A stretch of 12,013 nucleotides of DNA from Desulfobacteraceae bacterium UBA5623. GTDB taxonomy: Bacteria > Desulfobacterota > DSM-4660 > Desulfatiglandales > Desulfatiglandaceae. Within the stretch, counting starts at the first letter, position 1, and each line of letters opens with the position of its first letter. The stretch lies in assembly GCA_002424495.1 (NCBI GenBank), contig DIKH01000358.1:1-12013 (forward strand), in the 5' to 3' direction. This document shows positions 7,089-12,013 of this stretch, in pieces. The notes under the pieces were generated by a model. It worked only from the letters and a program-made list of their open reading frames with translations. It did no database searches and was not told where the DNA came from. The position numbers and the translations under genes are program-made.

Positions 7089-8369
7089 TTGAGCGGCAAA
7101 TATTTTATAAGTACCAGTTGGAAATTGCAGGTTCTGGTTTTTTCTATATGTATTTTTTGTTGCCTGCCTTCAAAAACCCGCGCTTCAGGATTTGGGCTGT
7201 TTACGAATGGGGCCGCAGAGCTTGGGATGATGAATGCGGTGATTTCTAATACTCTGGGACCGGCATCAAACTTTTTTAACCCAGCCTTAATTACAGCTCT
7301 TGAAGGGACACAGGTTGTGATTAGTTCAACGATGATAGCGCATTCAACAGAATTCCGTAGCAATTCACCAGGACAAAATATTGATTCAGACAGTGAGGTC
7401 AATTACCCATCCGCATTGTTCTTGACACACAAAATAGATGACAAATTCACACTTGGCTTTGGAGTCAATAATACATTCGGCCTTTCAACGGAATGGCCCG
7501 AGGATTGGGAGGGAAGATATATCACTACAAAATGCGAAATGAAAACATTTAACATCAACCCTAACCTGGCATGGGATGTGACAGATTACCTGTCCATGGC
7601 CGCAGGTGTTGATATTCTCATGGGAGATGCAACCATGAAACAGAACCTCAATCTGTCTCTTTATGGACTTCCAGACGGCAGACAGAGATTTAGAGGAGAT
7701 GGTGAAGGGTATGGGTATAATCTCGGTGTATTGTACAAGATTGTTGATGATGTTTCATTGGGGATTTCATACAGGAGCGGGATAAAGCTAAAGATTAATG
7801 GAAATGTCAAATTTGACCTCCCTCAAGGTCTGCCGCCAATGCTTGCTGAGGCCTTTCCCAATGCTGAAGGAGGGTCAACCATAGAGCTTCCATCCCAATT
7901 ACATTGCGGCCTTTCATATAAGCCATTAGACAACATACTGTTTGAAATCGGCGGGAGATGGGAAGGCTGGTCATCCTATGATAAATTAAAGATTAAATTT
8001 AATAGGCTGGTTGCAGGAAGCAGTTCATGCATTACTTTAAAAAATTGGGGGGATACCTATTTGTTTGTCCTCGGGGTCAAGTATAATCCAGACCCAACTC
8101 TGGCCCTTTTTGCAGGGTATGCCCGTGGAGAGGATCCGGTACCAGATGACACCTTTGATCCGGCGATTCCGGTTTCCAATTCCAATGATTTCAGTCTCGG
8201 GGTTCAAAAGACATGGGGAAACTTTTCATATGCCATTTGTTATCTGTATCATATCTATCGCAGCAGGGAAAAAGACAATGATATCGGCGCCTCGTCAGGT
8301 TTGACTGCAAATGGAAGATACAAGACTGATGCCCATCTGGTCGGGGCTTCAGTAGCATATAGATTTTAA
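7089..8369 (+). CDS. OmpP1/FadL family outer membrane transport protein
   Basis: Members form 14-stranded beta-barrels with an N-terminal hatch and carry long-chain fatty acids or other hydrophobic compounds across the outer membrane. The mature start SGFGLFTNGAAELGM, followed by SNFFNPALIT, is the family's conserved hatch region with its NPA motif. The rest alternates short amphipathic strands and ends in an aromatic residue (AYRF), as barrel proteins do. A frame from TTG 7002 is open (455 residues), but I prefer TTG 7089: CAGGAG lies four bases upstream and the resulting N-terminus (one charged patch, then LQVLVFSICIFCCL, then TRA-SG) is a normal signal peptide, giving 426 residues. From 7002 the signal sequence would be buried 35 residues in. 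The substrate cannot be told from sequence. It stands alone, with its own promoter and operator-like site. Confidence 0.9.
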   Translation: MSGKYFISTSWKLQVLVFSICIFCCLPSKTRASGFGLFTNGAAELGMMNAVISNTLGPASNFFNPALITALEGTQVVISSTMIAHSTEFRSNSPGQNIDSDSEVNYPSALFLTHKIDDKFTLGFGVNNTFGLSTEWPEDWEGRYITTKCEMKTFNINPNLAWDVTDYLSMAAGVDILMGDATMKQNLNLSLYGLPDGRQRFRGDGEGYGYNLGVLYKIVDDVSLGISYRSGIKLKINGNVKFDLPQGLPPMLAEAFPNAEGGSTIELPSQLHCGLSYKPLDNILFEIGGRWEGWSSYDKLKIKFNRLVAGSSSCITLKNWGDTYLFVLGVKYNPDPTLALFAGYARGEDPVPDDTFDPAIPVSNSNDFSLGVQKTWGNFSYAICYLYHIYRSREKDNDIGASSGLTANGRYKTDAHLVGASVAYRF

Positions 8370-8447
8370 GCAACAGTTTTAAAAAATGGCGATCAGGACG
8401 TCTGGAAATTATCTCTTGACCAATTTGAACATAATATTTCTAACTGT

Positions 8448-8612
8448 CTAATATTCATAAGGCTTAGCTATTGCGGCCTTAAATCCGTATTGCTTGGAAT
8501 TGGTCATTGCAGTATTATCAGAATAGCAGCTTGATACAACTGCCTTGACCCAAGGGCAATTTTCAATTACGTCTTTTCTCCTGTCTACTGACTTTTTTCT
8601 CCTTCCACCCAT
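8448..8612 (-). pseudogene. C-terminal fragment of a response-regulator receiver domain
   Basis: Read on the minus strand, this frame (ATG 8612, TAG 8448-8450, 54 codons) ends with VKAVVSSCYSDNTAMTNSK (around residues 22-40), then QYGFKAAIAKPYEY. This is the beta4-to-alpha5 end of a CheY-like receiver: the SSG/CYSDN loop, the YGF turn and the conserved K-P pair of hybrid histidine kinases. The acidic pocket and phospho-accepting aspartate are missing, and the frame upstream of the ATG meets a stop within about 15 codons without them. The last residues of a normal receiver helix are also cut off. I read it as the relic of a hybrid kinase or regulator gene otherwise deleted here. Confidence 0.6.
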
Positions 8613-8657
8613 CCCCTGTGCCGTTCCTAAAAGTTTATCAATATATTGTATTTTTTA

Positions 8658-8686
8658 TTGACTTCTACCGCAATAATTTGTATACA
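8658..8686 (+). promoter_or_regulatory. Possible sigma-70-type promoter of the deacetylase gene
   Basis: TTGACT (8658-8663), a 17-base spacer, TATACA (8681-8686): 5 of 6 and 4 of 6 consensus matches. The leader to the start codon would be about 135 bases, rather long, so a nearer promoter is not excluded. Confidence 0.4.
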
Positions 8687-8828
8687 GGGCCAATTTTCAT
8701 TTCATTAGAAAAAGTTCAATCCATTGTCTCAAGTTTTCCTGGCATGGCAGTGCCTTTAGTGTCTGCCGCCCCAAATTTATGCTATTGAAAAAATTTCATA
8801 ATTTCATTTCTCCACAGAGGAAAACCAC

Positions 8829-9665
8829 ATGGACAGAAGGGAATTCCTGGCAAGAAGTGCCTGCCTTGCGGCCGGAAGTCTTTTTGGGTTGAGTGGTCTT
8901 TCAAAGGCCTTTGCCTTTGAGGAAAATCATGCCCTCCCTGCCTTTCCGGTTCCTAAGGTCGCCCTGATAATTGATGACATAGGGTTCAGCGAGGCACATG
9001 CAAGGCAGTTTTTGGGACTCCAAATTCCAGTCACCTTCTCTATCCTGCCACGCCTTGACAGGTCACGCGATCTCGCCTTTGAAATCCATGAAAGCGGCCA
9101 TGAAATTATGCTCCATCAGCCCATGGAACCCTACAATCCTGACATTGATCCTGGTCCCGGCGCCCTCTATTCCGGGTTTTCAGGGGACAAAATAGTCGGG
9201 ATTATGGAAGAAAACATCGAATCCATTCCTTTTGCTGTTGGGGTAAATAACCACATGGGATCAAAATTCACCGAGTGCAAAGAGGAAGTTGGTGATGCAC
9301 TTGGAGTGATCAACAGGGTAGGGTTCTTTTTTGTTGACAGCTTGACAACAAGTCATTCCATGGCCTATAGGACTGCTAGGGAACTGCGTATGCCCGCCGC
9401 ATACAGGGACAGCTTTTTGGACAACATTCCCAAGGAAAGGGCCATTCATTCTCAGCTTCACAATTTAATTAGATATGCTGTAAGATATGGGCATGCGATC
9501 GGAATTGGTCATCCCTATCCGGCGACAGCAAGGGCCATTAAGAGGTCTTTAGGGGCGTTTGACAAATTCGGGGTCTCTCTGGTGCATGTATCACAGGTCT
9601 TGGCCTTGAGAAGTCCGTTGGGTGACAAGGGCATAGCGCCATATGACGTTGGTGATTATACATAA
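8829..9665 (+). CDS. Divergent polysaccharide deacetylase family protein (YibQ-like), Tat-exported
   Basis: The 278-residue product belongs to the divergent polysaccharide deacetylase family (Pfam Polysacc_deac_2, formerly DUF610). Residues 1-30 are a Tat signal: DRREFLAR with the RR pair at 3-4, a mildly hydrophobic stretch, and AFA before the likely cleavage near residue 29-30. The domain begins at VALIIDDIG (44-52), with the acidic pair D49-D50 equivalent to NodB motif 1, continues with EIMLHQPMEP (92-101) including H96, VNNHMGSKFT (139-148), FFVDSLTTS, and ends with GIGHPYP. It probably acts on a glycan in the periplasm, but activity is unproven for most of this family. Its usual partners, an EnvC-type factor and a CtpA-type S41 protease, are absent here. 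AGAGG eight bases before ATG 8829 supports the start. Confidence 0.92.
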   Translation: MDRREFLARSACLAAGSLFGLSGLSKAFAFEENHALPAFPVPKVALIIDDIGFSEAHARQFLGLQIPVTFSILPRLDRSRDLAFEIHESGHEIMLHQPMEPYNPDIDPGPGALYSGFSGDKIVGIMEENIESIPFAVGVNNHMGSKFTECKEEVGDALGVINRVGFFFVDSLTTSHSMAYRTARELRMPAAYRDSFLDNIPKERAIHSQLHNLIRYAVRYGHAIGIGHPYPATARAIKRSLGAFDKFGVSLVHVSQVLALRSPLGDKGIAPYDVGDYT

Positions 9666-9805
9666 CCCAATACACAAGAGCTTTGATTCCTAACCCTTCG
9701 CTATTTTGGAAAACGTTGCCGTGGCGACAAAAGATTGTCCGGGATCTGAACCAGTGCGCCGATTCTGACAACTTATTTTTTTGCACATGACTTAGGGGAT
9801 TGAAT

Positions 9806-10150
9806 ATGTCGAAAGATTTTACGGAAAGGCGGGGTGGTCCCAGGAGGGTTATTGATAAATATTACAGTGTGGAGCTTTCAATTGGTGAATTTTGTATAGG
9901 TTACCAGTTCAGGATATGGAATATGTCAAAAGAGGGGATGTGCTTGCTTGTAAAAGAGGATTCTGATGTGCTCAGCTTTATCAAGGCCGGTGATATCCTG
10001 AGCATGAAATACCATGGATCAGAATCAAGAAAGCGCGGCGAATATTTAAAGACGAAGATAGAGCATATAACAAAAAGTGAGGAAGGTCGCTTTATAGGCC
10101 ACTGTCTGGTTGGGATTTCAATTGTGGACAACCCTGATATTGGTGGATGA
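9806..10150 (+). CDS. PilZ domain protein (c-di-GMP receptor candidate)
   Basis: This is a stand-alone PilZ domain of 114 residues. The two c-di-GMP contact motifs are present: RxxxR at R9-R13 in ERRGGPRR, and NxSxxG at 39-44 (NMSKEG). The beta-strands expected between and after them are plausible (YSVELSI, YQFRIWNM, GDILSMKY, EYLKTKIEHI, LVGISIV). PilZ proteins bind c-di-GMP and change motility, exopolysaccharide or adhesion through a partner. I start at ATG 9806, seven bases after AGGGGA (9794-9799 area); a TTG at 9800 in the same frame overlaps that SD and is unlikely. It lies 140 bases after the deacetylase gene with no terminator between, so co-transcription is possible, and converges with the PEP-CTERM gene. 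Confidence 0.88.
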   Translation: MSKDFTERRGGPRRVIDKYYSVELSIGEFCIGYQFRIWNMSKEGMCLLVKEDSDVLSFIKAGDILSMKYHGSESRKRGEYLKTKIEHITKSEEGRFIGHCLVGISIVDNPDIGG

Positions 10151-10159
10151 GAAAAGAAA

Positions 10160-10193
10160 AGGGTCGGTATGATCACTCGATCCTGCCGACCCT
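10160..10193 (-). terminator. Rho-independent terminator of the PEP-CTERM gene, possibly bidirectional
   Basis: AGGGTCGG (10160-10167) and CCGACCCT (10186-10193) form a perfect 8-bp GC-rich stem; GATC...GATC inside can extend it. Read on the minus strand it is followed by TTTTCTTTTCTC, a good U-rich tract, and lies 50 bases after the PEP-CTERM stop codon. On the plus strand it follows the PilZ stop by 9 bases but lacks a U-run. Confidence 0.7.
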
Positions 10194-10242
10194 CCGGATT
10201 CGTGAATAAAACATGACTTAAGTCTTAAATTTTGTGTTGGAA

Positions 10243-10770
10243 TTAAACTTTTTTTCTACGTATAAACCATCCAAAACCTACTAGCCCAGAACCAAAGAGC
10301 ATCAAGGTGGTGGGCTCAGGGACGGGAGTGGTTACAGTTCCAAAATATGTTATATGGCTTAGCCCTGTTGTAGACAGGCCGAGATCAGCAAAATCCACAA
10401 TGTGATTGGAATTGTCGTCAATGATTGCCCAATGGTCGTCCGGAGTGTTTCCCCGGCCATATTTTAATATAGCGTATACCCAGTTTGATAAAGGATCGCC
10501 CTCTTCACTCCAATTGCCATCATTCCACACACTTTCATCCTTACCAAGGTAAGTAACATCAAGACCAAGTAGACCCTCCAGCCAAGCCTCTTCACTTGCC
10601 CAATTGGAAGGATGCACCCACTGGGGATTTTCATCGAAGGTGTCATCCGGGTTAGGTGATAAGTCAGGTGGATCCACGTCAATTACCATCGTGTCCGACC
10701 AGGCCGGACCTGCCAGTGCCAATCCAATAATGATAAAAAAGCCGCCTAATAAAAATAAATATTTCTTCAT
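10243..10770 (-). CDS. PEP-CTERM sorting domain protein
   Basis: The 175-residue protein begins with a signal peptide (MKKYLFLLGG... cleaved near PAWS-DT, about residue 25) and ends with a complete PEP-CTERM tripartite signal: VPEP at 150-153, a hydrophobic span (155-170) and a terminal RRKK cluster (171-174). The exosortase (EpsH/XrtA type) system recognises this tail, cleaves it and delivers the protein to the cell surface or exopolysaccharide matrix. The 125-residue mature part is acidic, rich in D, N, W and P, and I recognise no domain in it. ATG 10770 is chosen because GGAGGGGGG lies just upstream and the signal peptide starts there; the frame is open a further 35 codons upstream, but that part crosses the promoter. 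A sigma-54 site upstream controls it. The exosortase gene is not in the window. Confidence 0.93.
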   Translation of the reverse strand: MKKYLFLLGGFFIIIGLALAGPAWSDTMVIDVDPPDLSPNPDDTFDENPQWVHPSNWASEEAWLEGLLGLDVTYLGKDESVWNDGNWSEEGDPLSNWVYAILKYGRGNTPDDHWAIIDDNSNHIVDFADLGLSTTGLSHITYFGTVTTPVPEPTTLMLFGSGLVGFGWFIRRKKV

Positions 10771-10851
10771 ACCCCCCCTCCTAAGTTTTAGTGTGTGCCT
10801 ATAAAATATCTTTAACAAAATTAACGAGTTCATATATAGTCTTAAAATGAT

Positions 10852-10867
10852 AGCAATAATGATGCCA
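10852..10867 (-). promoter_or_regulatory. Sigma-54 (-24/-12) promoter of the PEP-CTERM gene
   Basis: On the minus strand the sequence is TGGCATCATTATTGCT. It fits the RpoN consensus TGGCAC-N5-TTGCW at all but one of the specified positions, with the exact GG-to-GC spacing. It lies about 80 bases upstream of the start codon, giving a leader of roughly 70 bases. Known PEP-CTERM regulons in several bacteria are driven by the PrsK/PrsR two-component system together with RpoN, which suits this arrangement. Confidence 0.8.
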
Positions 10868-11229
10868 ACACACATAAATTTTTGGCTGGTATTTTTCTGT
10901 TATAATTCAATAAGTTAAATTTGACAACCAGAAACCAAAAGGCAGTATGTAAAAAAGTTCCAATATTTTTATATAATTTTATTCCATTTGTTGGCAACTA
11001 ATTACATAGTATAAAAAAATTAGGTTTGTTGCATGTGCAGTGAACGGAAATTTTCCGGACAGCACAGGGTATACCCGGATATATTATTCGTTTTCCGGCT
11101 ACATTAATATCTCTGGTCACTTGCGCTTGTAAAGCGGAGGACCTAAAAAACATGAAGGCGGTATTTGCCACCCAGGGGAATCGTTGGAGGGGTATTGTAA
11201 TGGTAACAGCTTCTGGTGGACTATGCTGG

Positions 11230-11249
11230 ATTCCTGCTTGCGCCGGAAT
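11230..11249. repeat. REP-like dispersed hairpin repeat
   Basis: ATTCC-T-GC-TTGC-GC-C-GGAAT is an inverted repeat with one internal mismatch (T/C). Together with the flanks (TGGATTCC...GGAATGACG) it matches the style of short dispersed intergenic repeats that are common in many proteobacterial genomes. Only one copy is seen in this window. Confidence 0.55.
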
Positions 11250-11381
11250 GACGTTTGAGAAAACCTATTGTCATTTCTGAAGAGGCACCAGGAATTTTCA
11301 GGGAGGGTGCCTTGCCCAAATTTTTTGAGAAATTACCTTTTTTCGGACAATTATTTTTTAGGTTACTATTTTTTTGAAAAT

Positions 11382-11411
11382 TTGACAATCCAACTCCTTA
11401 AAGTTTATACC
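11382..11411 (+). promoter_or_regulatory. Probable sigma-70-type promoter of the MORN gene
   Basis: A perfect TTGACA (11382-11387), an 18-base spacer, then TATACC (11406-11411), 4 of 6 for the -10. The transcript would begin near 11418, immediately before the SD GGAGGG (11421-11426). Confidence 0.45.
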
Positions 11412-11433
11412 ATAAATAAAGGAGGGCCAGATT

Positions 11434-12013
11434 ATGAAGATCTTTTTTATATTTTTTCTGTTGTGTTTGTGCTCTTTTGATACCTGCCTGTGTAAGGCGA
11501 ATCAGGGTCCCTTTACCTGGGAAAATAACTCCAGCCATGGCGCCATTACCTTTTCAGATGATAGCAGTTATGTTGGTCAGCTTGTGGAAGATGTACCTCA
11601 GGGCAATGGGACCATTTCATTTTCCGATGGCAGTAACTATACAGGGGAATTCAGAAACGGGCAGTTAGACGGCCAGGGGAAAATGATATTCCCTGATGGA
11701 GCTGAATACACAGGTCAGTTCAAGGGTGGCTATCTCGATGGCCGGGGTGCTATCACCTTTCCGGACGGGAGCCGGTACGAAGGTGGATTTAAAAACGACA
11801 AATATCATGGAGACGGGGTATGGTCTTCGCCCTCCGGTATCCGGTATGAAGGGCAATTTAAGGATGACAAATTTGATGGGGAGGGGACATTATCATTGCC
11901 CGACGGCAGCAGGTACGTGGGTCAATTCAAGAAAGACAAGCCATACGGCCAGGGCTCATGGATTTTATACCATGGTGATCAGAACAACACTGAGCCAAAG
12001 CAATTAATTGAAA
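11434..12013 (+). CDS. Secreted MORN-repeat protein, C-terminus cut by window edge
   Basis: ATG 11434, eight bases after the SD GGAGG, opens a frame that runs for 193 codons to the window edge without a stop. Residues 1-22 form a signal peptide (K2, then a phenylalanine- and cysteine-rich hydrophobic stretch, likely cleaved after CKA); no convincing lipobox is present. From residue 46 come six MORN repeats in exact 23-residue register, beginning at Y46, Y69, Y92, Y115, Y138 and Y161, each of the form Y-x-G-x-F-x5-G-x-G-x5-DG. MORN repeats make an open beta-hairpin ribbon and usually mediate protein or membrane contacts; secreted bacterial versions have no general assigned role. Whether a catalytic or anchoring domain follows beyond the edge cannot be seen. 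It stands alone behind its own promoter. Confidence 0.92.
   Translation, partial: MKIFFIFFLLCLCSFDTCLCKANQGPFTWENNSSHGAITFSDDSSYVGQLVEDVPQGNGTISFSDGSNYTGEFRNGQLDGQGKMIFPDGAEYTGQFKGGYLDGRGAITFPDGSRYEGGFKNDKYHGDGVWSSPSGIRYEGQFKDDKFDGEGTLSLPDGSRYVGQFKKDKPYGQGSWILYHGDQNNTEPKQLIE

Larger units (their letters stand above)
8370..8828. other. Long intergenic region between FadL-like and deacetylase genes
   Basis: No intact gene is seen in these 459 bases. They hold a minus-strand remnant of a receiver domain (8448-8612) and a plus-strand promoter-like pair (8658-8686) that leaves a leader of about 135 bases before the deacetylase gene. No clear rho-independent terminator follows the FadL-like gene. 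Confidence 0.6.
10771..11433. other. Divergent intergenic region between PEP-CTERM and MORN genes
   Basis: The 663 bases hold no gene I would defend. They contain the sigma-54 promoter of the PEP-CTERM gene (10852-10867), an AT-rich stretch (10880-11035), small palindromes (CGGAAA-T-TTTCCG at 11045-11057; GGGTATACCC at 11067-11076; CGCTT-GTA-AAGCG at 11124-11136), a REP-like hairpin (11230-11249) and a promoter candidate for the MORN gene (11382-11411). Confidence 0.6.

Noticed and set aside
9706..9725. Sigma-54-like TTGGAAAACGTTGCC upstream of the PilZ gene
   Set aside because: The distance between GG and GC is two bases too short and the CA of the -24 element is missing.
11061..11175. Possible c-di-GMP (GEMM) riboswitch, suggested by GCACAGGGTA and GTAAAGC...CCTAA
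   Set aside because: The required GGGCAAACC and CGCAAAGCC cores are absent and the spacing between the similar pieces is about twice that expected.
11152..11280. A 42-codon plus-strand frame starting MKAVFATQG after a GGAGG
   Set aside because: Its second half, WIPACAGMT, is simply the translation of the REP-like repeat, and the SD spacing (11 bases) is poor; coding is unlikely.
11268..11480. A 70-codon plus-strand frame before the MORN gene
   Set aside because: It overlaps the true MORN start in another frame, has no SD and translates AT-rich intergenic sequence.
1..12013. CRISPR arrays, rRNA genes, insertion sequences with transposases
   Set aside because: No regular spaced repeats, no rRNA-like segments and no transposase reading frames were found on either strand.

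Overview
The window suggests a Gram-negative, moderately AT-rich bacterium, most likely of the Desulfobacterota (deltaproteobacterial) type. The pointers are a FadL/OmpP1-type outer membrane protein, a PEP-CTERM protein behind a textbook sigma-54 promoter, a PilZ (c-di-GMP) protein, a Tat-dependent divergent polysaccharide deacetylase and a receiver-domain remnant. This is inference from gene content; nothing in the window names the species.

Left third (1-3856, minus strand): one uninterrupted reading frame of at least 1285 codons that starts at 3856 and runs off the left edge. It encodes, in order, a NERD nuclease domain, a degenerate kinase-like domain, a second kinase domain with its key residues in place, and a large P-loop ATPase module with a cysteine cluster. 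The NERD plus tandem-kinase order recalls PglW of type 2 BREX and the MAD6 kinase of MADS, so this looks like part of an anti-phage or restriction system whose other genes lie beyond the left edge. The ATPase module is the unusual part. The 3' half of the gene is clearly more GC-rich than its 5' end and the flanks.

Middle (4152-5911, plus strand): divergent from the kinase, behind a good sigma-70 promoter, are three tightly packed genes: a TIGR04255-family protein, a 102-residue protein and a 208-residue protein with an SNTCDI motif. None has a known function. The layout (SD-coupled, then a 4-base overlap) suggests one functional unit, and its position beside the kinase suggests a defence or accessory island.

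Right half (5967-12013): genes that look like resident chromosome. These are phosphatidylserine decarboxylase (psd), a tRNA-Val(GAC) with encoded CCA, a FadL/OmpP1 outer membrane protein behind a promoter that contains a palindromic operator-like site, a decayed response-regulator receiver fragment (minus strand), a Tat-exported divergent polysaccharide deacetylase, a PilZ protein, a convergent PEP-CTERM protein with a -24/-12 promoter and a terminator, a REP-like hairpin repeat, and a secreted six-repeat MORN protein that runs off the right edge. The themes are envelope lipid, outer membrane and exopolysaccharide biology.
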